Shown: positions 33,390-43,893, counted from the first letter of the stretch. The stretch is DNA of 64,000 bases from Bradyrhizobium sp. WSM1743 (GCF_000473065.1 NZ_AXAZ01000011.1:117463-181462), one strand, 5' to 3'. The notes: generated by a model not told the origin, from the letters alone. Made by a program: numbers and translations.

Positions 33390-34400
33390 ATGTACCAGAC
33401 CACCAAGCGACCGGATTCACCGGTATCCATCATCGGCGCAGGAATCGCAGGGGCTTGGCAGGCCCTGCTGTTCGCACAGGCCGGCCACCCCGTGACCTTG
33501 CACGAGCGCGGTGACGCGGCGATGACGGACTCGACCAGCCATTGGGCCGGCGGCATGCTCGCGCCCTATTGCGAGGCCGAGGTCGCAGAACCCATCATCA
33601 GCCGATTGGGGCTTCGCTCCCTGGACATCTGGCGCCGCGAGCTGCCCGACACGCCTTTCAACGGCTCGCTCGTCGTCGCCCATCCGCGCGAGCGCAACGA
33701 TTTCGAGCGCTTTGCCCGCATGACCGAGGGTCACCGCCGGCTCGATGCCGCGGGGCTCGCCGAGCTGGAGCCGTCGCTGGAGGGCCGCTTCCGCGACGCG
33801 CTGTTCTTCCCGGCCGAGGGCCATGTCGAGCCGCGCCGCGTGTTGCCGCAGCTGCACGAGCGCATCCGCGCCGCCGGCGGCACCATCAAGTTCTCCAGTG
33901 ACGTCACCGCCACCGATCTCGACGGCATCGTGATCGACTGCCGCGGCCTTGGCGCCCGCGACGAGCAGCCTGACTTGCGCGGCGTCAAGGGCGAGATGAT
34001 CCTGATCGAGAGCCATGAGGTGCAGCTTGCGCGCCCGGTGCGGCTGATCCATCCGCGCTGGCCGCTCTACGTGATCCCGCGCGAGGATGGCCTGTTCATG
34101 CTGGGCGCGACCTCGATCGAGGCGGAGGACACCTGCGTCAGCGTGCGCTCGGCGCTGGAGCTCTTGGGTGCAGCCTATACGGTGCATCCGGCCTTCGGCG
34201 AAGCCCGCATCGTCGAATTCGGCTCGGGCCTTCGTCCCGCCTATCCCGACAATCTGCCGCGCATCGGCATCCGCGACAGCAAGATCAGCGTCAACGGGCT
34301 CTACCGCCACGGCTTCTTGCTTGCACCTGTTCTCGCCGAGCTGACGCTTGCCTATGTCCAGCGCGGCCAGATCGACAACGAGGTGATGCAGTGCTTGTGA
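33390..34400 (+). CDS. thiO: glycine oxidase ThiO (FAD-dependent)
   Basis: A 336-residue flavoprotein of the D-amino acid oxidase fold that makes dehydroglycine for thiazole synthesis. The FAD-binding motif is near the N-terminus (VSIIGAGIAGAWQALLFAQA, then LHER). Substrate-side features are WAGGMLAPYCEAEV, GHVEPRRVLPQL, and the C-terminal GLRPAYPDNLPRIG and GLYRHGFLLAPVLAE. It is the first gene of the operon, directly after the TPP riboswitch, and overlaps thiS by ten bases. Confidence 0.92.
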   Translation: MYQTTKRPDSPVSIIGAGIAGAWQALLFAQAGHPVTLHERGDAAMTDSTSHWAGGMLAPYCEAEVAEPIISRLGLRSLDIWRRELPDTPFNGSLVVAHPRERNDFERFARMTEGHRRLDAAGLAELEPSLEGRFRDALFFPAEGHVEPRRVLPQLHERIRAAGGTIKFSSDVTATDLDGIVIDCRGLGARDEQPDLRGVKGEMILIESHEVQLARPVRLIHPRWPLYVIPREDGLFMLGATSIEAEDTCVSVRSALELLGAAYTVHPAFGEARIVEFGSGLRPAYPDNLPRIGIRDSKISVNGLYRHGFLLAPVLAELTLAYVQRGQIDNEVMQCL

Positions 34401-34588
34401 TCGTCAACGGCGAACAGCGCGAGGTGAGCGCGGCCAGCGTCGGCGCGTTGCTCACCGAGCTCGACTACGCAGGCACCCATTTCGCCATCGCGCTGAACTA
34501 CGACGTCGTGCCGAAGAGCCGCTGGGCCGAGACCGCGCTGAAGGCCGGTGACGAGATCGAGATCATCACGCCGCGGCAGGGAGGCTGA
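34391..34588 (+). CDS. thiS: sulfur carrier protein ThiS (GTG start)
   Basis: A 65-residue ubiquitin-like carrier whose C-terminal Gly-Gly (PRQGG) is converted to a thiocarboxylate and hands sulfur to ThiG. The N-terminal VIVNGEQREV and central FAIALNYDVVPKSRW are family-typical. The GTG at 34391 lies inside the end of thiO, so translation is coupled. ThiF, the activating enzyme, is not in the window. Confidence 0.93.
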   Translation: MLVIVNGEQREVSAASVGALLTELDYAGTHFAIALNYDVVPKSRWAETALKAGDEIEIITPRQGG

Positions 34589-34636
34589 GGATGAGGACTC
34601 TTCGTTCGTTGTCCCGACGCCCGCCACACACTCCGC

Positions 34637-34737
34637 TGTCATCGCCCGGCTTGACCGGGCGATCCAGTACGCCGCGGCTTCTCCGCAATACGGCAAGGCC
34701 TCTGGAATACTGGATCCCCGCTTTCGCGGGGATGACA
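34637..34737. repeat. type A repeat between thiS and thiG
   Basis: Left hairpin CGCCCGG-CTTGA-CCGGGCG, core GATCCAGTACGCCGCGG...AATACTGGATC, right hairpin CCCCGC-TTTC-GCGGGG, bounded by TGTCAT and ATGACA. It interrupts the thi operon. Confidence 0.88.
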
Positions 34738-34763
34738 GCTGCATTTGAGGAGACACCTCCCAC

Positions 34764-35546
34764 ATGGTGACCTTCTACGGCAAAACCTTCGCCTCCCGCC
34801 TGCTGATCGGCAGCGCGCTCTATCCCTCGCCCGCGATCATGCAGGCGGCGATCCGTGCCTCCGGCGCCAACATCGTCACGGTGTCGCTGCGCCGCGAATC
34901 CGCTGGCGGCAAGACTGGCGATGCGTTCTGGAACCTGATCCGCGAGCTCGACGTCACCGTGCTGCCGAACACCGCCGGCTGCCGCACCGTGCGCGAGGCG
35001 GTGACGACGGCAAAGCTCGCACGCGAATTGTTCGGCACCAGCTGGATCAAGCTCGAAGTCATCGCGGACAACGACACGCTGCAGCCCGATGTCGTCGGCC
35101 TGGTCGAAGCCGCCACTATCCTGATCAAGGACGGCTTTGAGGTCTTCCCCTATTGCACCGAGGATCTCTCGGTTGCCAACCGTCTCGTCGACGCCGGCTG
35201 CAAGGTGGTGATGCCATGGGCCGCGCCGATCGGCAGCGCAAAAGGTATCACCAACCGCGATGCGCTGAAGCTTTTGCGCGAGCGGCTGCCCGACATCACG
35301 CTGGTGGTCGACGCCGGCCTGGGGGCGCCCAGTCACGCGGCGCAGGCCCTCGAGCTCGGCTATGACGCCGTGCTGCTCAACACCGCCATCGCCAAGGCCG
35401 CCGATCCCGTCGCGATGGCGAATGCATTCCGCTTGGGCTGTGATGCCGGCCGCACCGCTTACGAGGCCGGGCTGATGAATGCCCGCGACTTCGCCTCCCC
35501 CTCCACCCCTGTCGTTGGGACCCCGTTCTGGCATGCCGTATCCTGA
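34764..35546 (+). CDS. thiG: thiazole synthase ThiG
   Basis: A 260-residue TIM-barrel enzyme that condenses deoxyxylulose phosphate, dehydroglycine and ThiS thiocarboxylate into the thiazole phosphate of thiamine. The imine-forming lysine is Lys96 (SWIKLEVI). Other family marks are [35 protein letters not shown] and [35 protein letters not shown] lies upstream of ATG 34764. The C-terminus overlaps thiE by 14 bases. Confidence 0.95.
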   Translation: MVTFYGKTFASRLLIGSALYPSPAIMQAAIRASGANIVTVSLRRESAGGKTGDAFWNLIRELDVTVLPNTAGCRTVREAVTTAKLARELFGTSWIKLEVIADNDTLQPDVVGLVEAATILIKDGFEVFPYCTEDLSVANRLVDAGCKVVMPWAAPIGSAKGITNRDALKLLRERLPDITLVVDAGLGAPSHAAQALELGYDAVLLNTAIAKAADPVAMANAFRLGCDAGRTAYEAGLMNARDFASPSTPVVGTPFWHAVS

Positions 35547-36141
35547 TCGCTTCTACCCCGTCGTCGACAGCCTCAAATGGGTCGAGCGCCTGACCAAGCT
35601 TGGCGTCGGCACCATCCAGCTGCGCGCGAAAGAGCTGAACGACGCCGACGCGCTGCAGATCGTCACCGACGCGCTGGCGATCACCAAGGGCACGCAAGCC
35701 AAGCTGGTGGTGAACGACTACTGGCGTGCAGCGGTCGTCGCCGGCGCAAAGTACTTGCATCTCGGCCAGGAGGATCTGGCGGACGCCGACCTCAAGGCGA
35801 TCCGCGAGGCTGGGCTCTCGCTCGGCATCTCCACCCATGACGACGAAGAGCTTGCCACCGCGCTCAAAGCAAAACCCGACTATGTCGCGCTCGGCCCGAT
35901 CTTCTTCACCACCTTGAAGTCGATGCGCTTCGAACCGCAGGGCATTCCGAAGATCACGGAATGGAAGCAGCGCATCGGCAACATCCCGCTGGTCGCGATC
36001 GGCGGCATCAAGTTCGAGCACGCCGCGGAGATCTTTGCGGCGGGTGCGGATTCCATCGCCGTCGTCAGCGACGTCACCCAAAATGCCGACCCGGACGCCC
36101 GCGTGCGGCAATGGCTCGGCCAATCAGCGGAGGTTGCATGA
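35533..36141 (+). CDS. thiE: thiamine-phosphate synthase ThiE
   Basis: A 202-residue TIM-barrel enzyme joining the pyrimidine and thiazole halves. It contains [42 protein letters not shown] and [13 protein letters not shown], followed by VAIGGI, all expected of the family. It opens directly at the barrel without the usual longer N-terminus and is slightly short. ATG 35533 lies within the thiG 3' end. The similar paralogue TenI cannot be excluded fully, but the operon supports ThiE. Confidence 0.88.
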   Translation: MPYPDRFYPVVDSLKWVERLTKLGVGTIQLRAKELNDADALQIVTDALAITKGTQAKLVVNDYWRAAVVAGAKYLHLGQEDLADADLKAIREAGLSLGISTHDDEELATALKAKPDYVALGPIFFTTLKSMRFEPQGIPKITEWKQRIGNIPLVAIGGIKFEHAAEIFAAGADSIAVVSDVTQNADPDARVRQWLGQSAEVA

Positions 36142-36171
36142 TGCATGTCCCGCTCTCACCCCACACTCCAC

Positions 36172-36272
36172 TGTCAACGCCCGGCTTGACCGGGCGATCC
36201 AGTACGCCGCGGCTTCTCCGTACCCCACTACGGTCTCTGGAATACTGGATCCCCGCTTTCGCGGGGATGACA
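36172..36272. repeat. type A repeat between thiE and thiC
   Basis: Left hairpin CGCCCGG-CTTGA-type, core ATCCAGTACGCCGCGGCTTC...AATACTGGATC, right hairpin CCCCGC-TTTC-GCGGGG. Almost identical to the copy between thiS and thiG. Confidence 0.88.
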
Positions 36273-36303
36273 GCTGTAATCGACGCTCGTGCAGCGAAAC
36301 TAG

Positions 36304-38220
<1,917 letters not shown>

Positions 38221-38231
38221 GACGCCCCTCT

Positions 38232-38262
38232 CGTCATGCCCGGGCTTGACCCGGGCATCCAT
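38232..38262. repeat. half unit of a type C repeat
   Basis: GTCATGCCCGGGCTTGACCCGGGCATCC, a single hairpin without the right-hand partner seen at 11005 and 49674. Confidence 0.6.
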
Positions 38263-38275
38263 CCGAAAATGAAAG

Positions 38276-38301
38276 GCCGGGTAGATAGCCCGGCTTTTTT
38301 C
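38276..38301 (+). terminator. terminator of the thiamine operon
   Basis: GCCGGG/CCCGGC stem with loop TAGATAG followed by TTTTTT, 56 bp after the thiC stop. Confidence 0.8.
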
Positions 38302-38312
38302 GAAACGTCGCT

Positions 38313-38798
38313 TCAAGAGACTGTCTTCTTCAACAACGGCTGATCCTGTTTGACAGCAAGCGAGCATCCCGCTTCCCACGGGAAACGCCGATTGACGTCC
38401 TGCCAGATGACCTGGAGGCAGGGGAATGCAAGGCGGGACTTGGAGTAAAACCAGATCGCCGTGCCGAGATATTCGGGGTAATCCTTGAACGGCACTTGCC
38501 AGAAGCCGAGCTTATAATCGTTCTCCAGAAACTCGCCGGAGATATCGCCGTCGACAAACTTGTGACCATCCGCCACGCGATCGCGAACTAGGTTGATGAT
38601 GGCCTGCGCGTTCTCCGGGCGCTGGCCGAAGATGATAAGCTCGGGGTGGCCATAATTCACGAACAACCCAATTGAAAATGCGAACGGCGGGTCGGCATCG
38701 GGAATGCCGACGATATGGCAGCCGTGATTGCGGACGTTACGCAAGATGATCTTGTCGACTTCATGCTCGGGCTCGGGCCACTCGAACTTCTCTTGCAT
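38313..38798 (-). CDS. DUF4262 domain protein
   Basis: A 161-residue soluble protein. The family pattern is clear: GCHIVGIPDADPPFAFSIGL near the start, HPELIIFGQ, a helix AQAIINLVRDRV, and Trp/Tyr/Phe-rich FWQVPFKDYPEYLGTAIWFY. DUF4262 proteins are small alpha/beta proteins of unknown function. ATG 38798 has GAGGTGAAG immediately upstream, and the longer open frame to 38966 crosses the neighbouring gene. Convergent with thiC and divergent from the glycosylase gene. Confidence 0.85.
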   Translation of the reverse strand: MQEKFEWPEPEHEVDKIILRNVRNHGCHIVGIPDADPPFAFSIGLFVNYGHPELIIFGQRPENAQAIINLVRDRVADGHKFVDGDISGEFLENDYKLGFWQVPFKDYPEYLGTAIWFYSKSRLAFPCLQVIWQDVNRRFPWEAGCSLAVKQDQPLLKKTVS

Positions 38799-38868
38799 CT
38801 TCACCTCGACGAACCTGGTGGCGTGGCATTCAGTTCGACCCATCGTACAGCAACAGCATGTAGGATGA

Positions 38869-39414
38869 ATGGCAATCGTAGCCCGGATGATCGACGTGTC
38901 GAACACTGCCTTCCACCGCCTCCCCGACCTCCTCCGTCCCAACCTCCGCCTCGTCTTCGTCGGCACCGCCGCCTCGACGCGCTCGGCCGAGCTCGGGCAC
39001 TACTACGCCCATCCCGGCAACCGCTTCTGGCGCGCGATCCATGAGGCCGGGATCACGCCGCGGTGCTATCAGCCGGGCGAGTTCGCATCGCTGATCGCGC
39101 TCGGGATCGGCTTCACCGATCTCTCCAAGACGGGCGCCGGGATGGACCACCAGATCGCGGCGGAGACGATCGACGTGCCCGGCTTCAGGGCGAAGATCGA
39201 GAAGTACCGGCCACGGACGATCGCGTTCACGAGCAAGAAGGCGGCGAGCTTGTTTTACGGCAGGCCGTCAGTTGTGATTGCGCTGGGGCGGCAGCCGTCG
39301 GATGAAAGCTGGCCGGAGACATTCGTACTGCCCTCGCCGTCGGGTGCTGCGTCCGGGCATTGGACGCTGGAGCCGTGGCGCGAGCTGGCAACGTGGATTG
39401 GTCGCGTACGCTGA
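38869..39414 (+). CDS. Mug/TDG-like mismatch-specific DNA glycosylase
   Basis: A 181-residue member of the uracil-DNA glycosylase superfamily, expected to remove uracil or related bases from mismatches. Family features are SAELGHYYAHPGNRFWRAIHEAGI, GIGFTDLSKTGAGMD, FTSKKAA and the C-terminal motif LPSPSGAASGHW. Where Mug has GINPG with the catalytic Asn, this protein reads VGTAAST. The subfamily seems to be shared by other alphaproteobacteria as I remember it. Start ATG 38869; ATG 38887 is possible. Confidence 0.8.
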   Translation: MAIVARMIDVSNTAFHRLPDLLRPNLRLVFVGTAASTRSAELGHYYAHPGNRFWRAIHEAGITPRCYQPGEFASLIALGIGFTDLSKTGAGMDHQIAAETIDVPGFRAKIEKYRPRTIAFTSKKAASLFYGRPSVVIALGRQPSDESWPETFVLPSPSGAASGHWTLEPWRELATWIGRVR

Positions 39415-39442
39415 ACGGCTACTGCCGGATTGCATCTGCTCT

Positions 39443-39565
39443 CGTGTCCCGGGCAAGCGCAGCGCAGACCCGGGACTCAGAAGCTCCAGCGCGTTCGTCA
39501 TGGGCCCCGGCTCTGCAGCGCATCGCGCCGCAAATGGCGGCGCGCTGCACTGCGTCCGGGGCACG
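39443..39565. repeat. type F repeat
   Basis: CGTGTCCCGGGCAAGC...GGGCCCCGGCTCTGCAGCGCA...CTGCGTCCGGGGCACG. Second copy of the element at 33085-33220. Confidence 0.8.
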
Positions 39566-39648
39566 CCATCACCGATATTTCGCACACAGTCTGTCGGAAA
39601 ACCGCATCCGTCATTCGTCCTCTGGAAACGATCACCCCGGAGCCCCAC

Positions 39649-40299
39649 ATGCCTCCCACCATCACCGCCTTCGAATCCTCCCCCGACCGCGGCAAAGGGC
39701 ATGCGCGCGACATGCGCGTCCGCTGGGCGTTCGAGGAGGTCGGGCAGCCCTACGACGTTCGCCTCCTCTCGTTCGCCGCAATGAAGCAGCCGCCGCATCT
39801 TGCGCTGAATCCGTTCGGGCAGATTCCGACCTATGAGGACGGCGATCTCGCCCTGTTCGAGTCCGGCGCGATCGTGCTCCACATCGCCGAGCGCCATGAT
39901 GGCTTGCTGCCGAAGGATGCGAATGCGCGAGCCCGCGCGATCGCCTGGATGTTCGCTGCGCTGAGCACGGTGGAGCCGCCGATCGTCGAGCTCGCAATGG
40001 CGATGCTGTTCGAGCGCGACAAGAGCTGGTACGCGGAGCGCCTGCCCATGCTGCAGGATCGCGTCCGTGCCAGGCTCGGCGAATTGTCCCGCCGCCTCGG
40101 CAAAGCCGACTGGCTCGACGGCGCGTTCAACGCCGGCGATCTCATGATGGTGACGGTGCTGCGCCGGCTCAACACATCGGGCCTGCTGGACGAATATCCC
40201 GAGATCGCCGCCTATGTCGTCCGCGGCGAATCGCGGCCAGCCTTCAAGCGCGCGTTCGATGCGCAGCTGGCGGTGTTTAAGGCTGCATCGCGTCCGTAG
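39649..40299 (+). CDS. glutathione S-transferase family protein
   Basis: A 216-residue GST. The thioredoxin-like N-terminal domain ends at NPFGQIPTYEDGDLALFESG, with the conserved cis-Pro and the Glu-Ser pair that binds the glutathione gamma-glutamyl group. An all-helical C-terminal domain follows. The N-terminal catalytic position has no obvious Tyr or Cys (ESSPDRGKGHARD, Ser possible). The role may be conjugation, isomerisation or reductive dehalogenation. GGAG precedes ATG 39649. A second GST-fold gene lies 0.5 kb downstream. Confidence 0.85.
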   Translation: MPPTITAFESSPDRGKGHARDMRVRWAFEEVGQPYDVRLLSFAAMKQPPHLALNPFGQIPTYEDGDLALFESGAIVLHIAERHDGLLPKDANARARAIAWMFAALSTVEPPIVELAMAMLFERDKSWYAERLPMLQDRVRARLGELSRRLGKADWLDGAFNAGDLMMVTVLRRLNTSGLLDEYPEIAAYVVRGESRPAFKRAFDAQLAVFKAASRP

Positions 40300-40386
40300 C
40301 CCGCGACGGTTGCAAGCCCGTGAGTGCGGCGATACGACTGAGGTGGACGCCCCCAAGGGGCCTCCTCAGCCCAGGAAACCACCGCA

Positions 40387-40779
40387 ATGAGCGACAGTCT
40401 GACCGGCGTCTGGGACGGCAGCTACATCCAGCCGGGCGTCGGAATGATCACGTTCACGGCGACCTTGGTCGAGACCGGGGGCGCGCTCGGCGGGAGCGTG
40501 ACCGAGCCATGCATGATGCCGGGCTGCCCGTTGAGCACGCACAATTCCTGGATTGCGGGTCATCGCTCCGGTAGCGCGGTCTCGTTCGTCAAGCGCTACG
40601 ACCCGCCCGGCTTCGGCTACGACCGTGTCACCTATGAGGGCACGGTGAACGCCGACTCGACCGAAATCGACGGGCGCTGGCGCGTGACGGGCGATTCCGG
40701 ATCGTTCCTGATGATCCGCGCCAGTAAGCCTGCGCAGGCGGTTACGACCGAAACGCGCGCCAAGGAGCCAACCCGCTAA
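40387..40779 (+). CDS. conserved hypothetical protein (small beta-sheet domain)
   Basis: A 130-residue protein without signal peptide. It begins LTGVWDGSYIQPGVGMITFT and alternates hydrophobic and polar residues in a way that suggests a lipocalin- or DUF-type beta-barrel ending EIDGRWRVTGDSGSFLMIRA. Two cysteines lie in CMMPGC. I do not recognise a named family. It is 11 bp upstream of the next GST gene, so the two probably form an operon. Ribosome site AGGA is nine bases upstream. Confidence 0.7.
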   Translation: MSDSLTGVWDGSYIQPGVGMITFTATLVETGGALGGSVTEPCMMPGCPLSTHNSWIAGHRSGSAVSFVKRYDPPGFGYDRVTYEGTVNADSTEIDGRWRVTGDSGSFLMIRASKPAQAVTTETRAKEPTR

Positions 40780-40790
40780 GGGGCACAACG

Positions 40791-41483
40791 ATGCTGACCC
40801 TCTACTCCTACCCAGAACTCTTCGGCGTCGCCGACAACAACGGCTACGGTCTCAAGGTTTATGCCTTTCTCAAGCTCGCGGGCGTGCCGTTCGTGCATGA
40901 GCATGTCTTCGATGCCTCCGCTGCGCCGCGCGGGCAGCTGCCTTACATCGTCGACGACGGCGAGACGATCGGCGACAGCGAGACCATCATCGCGCATGCA
41001 ATCGCGAGCTGTCGCCTCACGATCGGCGCCGGCTTGTCACCGGAGCAGCGCCGCACCGACCATCTCGTCACGCGCATGCTAGACGACCTCTACTGGGTGA
41101 TGTCGTATTCACGCTGGAAGGACGAGCGCTTTTATCCGGCGTTCCGCGACGCCTTCATCGCGCAGCATCCGCAGATCGATGCGGAGGGGTTCGAGAAGGC
41201 GAAGGCATATAACGCGCAGCGCTATCATTTCCAGGGCATCGGCCGCTACACGCCCGAGCAGGCCTATGCGCGGGGGCTCGCCGACTTACAGGTGCTGACG
41301 GAGATCGTGCCGGCCGCGAGCTTCGTGCATGGCTCCGCGCCCACGAGCATCGATGCCGGCATCTACGGCTTCATCGCCAACATTTATTTCTTTCCGATCC
41401 CGACGCCGCTGAAGGCCTTCGTCGATACGCGCGCAAACCTCGTCGCGCATTGCGAGCGGATGCATGCGGCGGTCGGATCGTAG
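40791..41483 (+). CDS. GST-fold protein, Fax/metaxin-like
   Basis: A 230-residue thioredoxin/GST-fold protein. The N-terminal domain (LTLYSYPELFGVADNNGYGL) lacks the usual active-site motif and has GQLPYIVDDGETIGDSETII at the glutathione-binding position. The helical C-terminal half resembles the failed-axon-connections/metaxin group (TSIDAGIYGFIANIYF). The function in bacteria is unknown. AGGGG precedes the ATG, and the gene begins 11 bp after the preceding hypothetical gene. Confidence 0.8.
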   Translation: MLTLYSYPELFGVADNNGYGLKVYAFLKLAGVPFVHEHVFDASAAPRGQLPYIVDDGETIGDSETIIAHAIASCRLTIGAGLSPEQRRTDHLVTRMLDDLYWVMSYSRWKDERFYPAFRDAFIAQHPQIDAEGFEKAKAYNAQRYHFQGIGRYTPEQAYARGLADLQVLTEIVPAASFVHGSAPTSIDAGIYGFIANIYFFPIPTPLKAFVDTRANLVAHCERMHAAVGS

Positions 41484-41553
41484 CCCGGATGAGCGAACGC
41501 GACATCCGGGACTAGAGTTGACCCGCATGTCGCTGTCGCTCATGCGGGCTACG
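41479..41553. repeat. type G inverted repeat
   Basis: CGTAGCCCGGATGAGCGAACGCGACATCCGGG followed by CCCGCATGTCGCTGTCGCTCATGCGGGCTACG. It overlaps the TAG stop of the GST-fold gene and may help end its transcript. Confidence 0.65.
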
Positions 41554-41573
41554 CGTTGAGGGGAAGCGTCCTC

Positions 41574-42008
41574 CTACCGCATCGTGATCGCAAGCCCACT
41601 GAGATCGGCATTCGCCATCAACCCGACCTGCGTGCCCGACAGCTCCAGCACCGCGCCCTTCTGGTTGGTGAGCACGATGGCGCGGGCGCCGGCGCCGACC
41701 GCAAGGCCGGCACCGGCGGCACCGTAGACCCCGGCAACGTCGGAGGGGCGGTTGATGTTGGAGACGCGGCCGCGCAGCACGGTCTTGGAGCCGCCGAACA
41801 CGAGGCCGTAGTCGAGGCCGCCGGTGGAGAGGCCATAGGTGCGGCCACGGAAGTTGAGCACGCCGCTTCCGCCCGAGCCGCCGATGATCCAGCCGGCCTT
41901 GTAGATCGTCAGCGTCACGAAGCCGCTGTCGGCCTGCGCCGCAGTCGAGAGGCCGGCCAGCGCGGCGATGGCGACGCACGCGGCGCGGAAGGTTGATGCG
42001 ATCTTCAT
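41574..42008 (-). CDS. small exported Gly-rich protein of unknown function
   Basis: A 144-residue protein with a signal peptide (residues 1-25, AAQA). The mature part is beta-rich and Gly-rich: VTLTIYKAGWIIGGSGGSGV, FRGRTYGLSTGGLDYGLVFG, VYGAAGAGLAVGAGARAIVL, then LSGTQVGLMANADLSGLAITM. It looks like an outer-membrane or periplasmic beta protein of a conserved rhizobial family that I cannot name. GGAG lies six bases upstream of ATG 42008. It stands alone and converges on the GST-fold gene. Confidence 0.7.
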   Translation of the reverse strand: MKIASTFRAACVAIAALAGLSTAAQADSGFVTLTIYKAGWIIGGSGGSGVLNFRGRTYGLSTGGLDYGLVFGGSKTVLRGRVSNINRPSDVAGVYGAAGAGLAVGAGARAIVLTNQKGAVLELSGTQVGLMANADLSGLAITMR

Positions 42009-42129
42009 GGGTGTCTCCGAGCGGCTGTTTTTTAAGGGAATCGAATCAGACGCAGCGAATCTACCCGATCGATCGCGGCGGCAACATGATGGGTGGACGT
42101 GAGGCGCGAGATGCAGCAAGACATTCAAC

Positions 42130-42366
42130 TGTCATCGCCCGGTTTAACCGGGCGATCCAGTACGCCGAGACGGTTATGATTAAGCCGAGAAGCCGCGGCG
42201 TACTGGATGCCCCGGTCCCGGCTCCGCTAGGCTACGCCGGGCCTACAAGCGCGCTCGGCCGGCGAAGCTTCAGCGAAGACGGCGAGCCGGGGCATGACAG
42301 CGGAATTTGAGTCGGCAGCCCGCCCTTTAGTCGCAGGGTGGGCGAAGGCGGCAAGCCGGGGCATGA
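42130..42366. repeat. type A repeat variant plus partial second copy
   Basis: Main unit 42130-42299 has TGTCATCGCCCGG-TTTAA-CCGGGCGATCCAGTACGCCG at the left but a rearranged right end (GATGCCCCGGTCCCGGC...GAGCCGGGGCATGACA). A partial copy follows at about 42313-42366, ending AAGCCGGGGCATGAC. From 42370 to 42589 the DNA is noticeably poorer in GC, with no gene I can support. Confidence 0.75.
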
Positions 42367-42589
42367 CGGCGGAGTTGGGGCCACAGCACGGACCACCTTC
42401 AGGATGCCATTCTGCCCCTGTTTTACCCGACGGAGCAAGCGGATATTTCTTTCTTCCCGAATTCTAAAAAGCCTCATGATCTCTGCATGATCGCTACTGT
42501 GCATGGGGTTGTTTTCGCATTTTTTGTTTTGAGCGCGCCGGTCCTGCCGCTACGCTCATGGGCCTCAGCCTTTCACTTGAGGTGACCCC

Positions 42590-42973
42590 ATGCCGATCCA
42601 GCATTTCGCGCCCCCGCCGCACGTCAAGGCGCCGCCGCTGTCCTTTGCGACGCGCGTCGGTGACCTCCTGTTCGTCTCCGGCATTCCCGGCTTCGATGCC
42701 AATGGCGCGCTGCCTGACGGCTTCGAGGCGCAGTTCGCCAACGTCGTCGTCAACATCAAGCGGGTGCTGGGCGAGGCCGGCGCCGGCATGCATGATCTCG
42801 TCAAGGTCAACGTGCTCCTGACCCGCGCCTCGGATGTCGCCGCCATGAACGCGCTCTATGCCGGCGCCTTCGGCCCGCCGCCCTACCCGGCGCGGACGAC
42901 TTGCGTGGTGCACGCGCTGCCCGATCCGAAGATGCTGATCGAGATCGAGGCGGTCGCGTCACTGGCGAGGTGA
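42590..42973 (+). CDS. RidA family protein (enamine/imine deaminase)
   Basis: A 127-residue YjgF/YER057c/UK114 protein that hydrolyses reactive enamines and imines released by PLP enzymes. It shows the family order SFATRVGDLLFVSGIPGFDA, VNIKRVLGEAGAGMHDLVKVNVLL and YPARTTCVVHALP with the essential Arg, then LIEIEAVA. GAGGTG is eight bases before ATG 42590. It acts as a homotrimer in the cytoplasm. No PLP-enzyme gene is adjacent, so it is probably a general housekeeping copy. Confidence 0.9.
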   Translation: MPIQHFAPPPHVKAPPLSFATRVGDLLFVSGIPGFDANGALPDGFEAQFANVVVNIKRVLGEAGAGMHDLVKVNVLLTRASDVAAMNALYAGAFGPPPYPARTTCVVHALPDPKMLIEIEAVASLAR

Positions 42974-43117
42974 GCGTGTGGCTTGTCGGGCACGCGGCCA
43001 AACCAAATGCTCAGGGAGCAGCTGACATGTCCGTGAACGGCGGCTCCCCGGCTTGCAAAGGACCTGCTTTTACCGCACGAATTTTCAGATCCCACTTCCC
43101 CGATAAGGAGATACTTC

Positions 43118-43378
43118 ATGCGTCGCGCTCTCGCGCTCTGTGCCGTTGCCGGAATCGCTAGTTCCGTATTCGCCGTGCCCGCATCCGCGAAGGTCGGCTA
43201 TTACGTGATCCGCTGGGACAACACCGGCATCTGCCAGGTCTGGAACGAGGACCTGCAGTACAAGCCGTTCCAGATTGGGGTGTCGACCTACAAGGTCGTC
43301 AGCAAGCCGCTCCCGTCCTTCCAGCAGGCCTCCGACCTGCAGGTCAAGATGCGCGCCGAGCGCCGCTGCACGCTCTGA
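43118..43378 (+). CDS. small secreted protein, tandem paralogue 1
   Basis: An 86-residue exported protein with a signal peptide (residues 1-24, PASA) and about 62 mature residues: GYYVIRWDNTGICQVWNEDL...RRCTL. It shares the pattern Y-x-x-I-R-W-x-x-T-G-x-C-Q-x-W-x-E and a C-terminal Cys with the gene at 43620. The two cysteines probably form a disulfide. AGGAG precedes the ATG. A G:C-rich hairpin without a good T-run follows (43405-43438). Family unknown. Confidence 0.8.
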   Translation: MRRALALCAVAGIASSVFAVPASAKVGYYVIRWDNTGICQVWNEDLQYKPFQIGVSTYKVVSKPLPSFQQASDLQVKMRAERRCTL

Positions 43379-43404
43379 GCTCTGGGCGAGAGATCGCGTT
43401 TGAA

Positions 43405-43438
43405 GGGCGGGTCGCGCGAGCGATCCGCCCTCGTCATT
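43405..43438 (+). terminator. possible terminator after the first small secreted protein
   Basis: GGGCGGGTCGC (43405-43415) pairs with GCGATCCGCCC (43420-43430) with one G-T pair, followed by TCGTCATTT, a poor T-run. Confidence 0.45.
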
Positions 43439-43619
43439 TCGTGGAAGGACCGCTCGTTCTCCGGCCGAAATCAGCCAATTCCCGCGCACGCCGTTTGAAC
43501 CTGATCAGCGCAAGCAGCTACTCACATCTTGTCCGGGGCGCATCCCCCAAAGCGTCCCGCACCACCCCTCCCGTCATTGTCGGGAGGCGCATCACATCAT
43601 TCATTTTGAGGAGCTGATC

Positions 43620-43871
43620 ATGCGTCGTCTTTCCATGCTGTGCGCTGCCGCCGGTCTTGCCGTCACTGCGTTCGTCGCAGCTAGCCCTGCCGAAGCCAGC
43701 TATCATCTGATCCGCTGGCAGGACACCGGCTTCTGCCAGATCTGGGACGAGAGCATCCCGACCACGCCGTGGCCGGCTGGTTACCACCGCGCCAGCGCGA
43801 CCGTGCCGACCTTCCTCGACGCACTCGCCGTGAAGGATTCCGCGCTGAAGAACGGCCACTGCAGCTGGTAA
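43620..43871 (+). CDS. small secreted protein, tandem paralogue 2
   Basis: An 83-residue exported protein with a signal peptide (residues 1-27, PAEA), then YHLIRWQDTGFCQIWDESIP and the tail NGHCSW. It is clearly related to the protein at 43118 (same Trp, Cys and Gly-Cys-Gln positions), so this is a local duplication, diverged. GAGGAG precedes the ATG. An excellent terminator follows. The function is unknown; the small, Trp-rich, disulfide-bearing design could be an inhibitor or surface protein. Confidence 0.8.
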   Translation: MRRLSMLCAAAGLAVTAFVAASPAEASYHLIRWQDTGFCQIWDESIPTTPWPAGYHRASATVPTFLDALAVKDSALKNGHCSW

Positions 43872-43893
43872 CAATTCGATCGGCGGACGAAAA

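Noticed and set aside
42370..42589. AT-richer stretch considered as a transferred fragment
   Set aside because: Too short, no gene, no flanking direct repeats or integrase.
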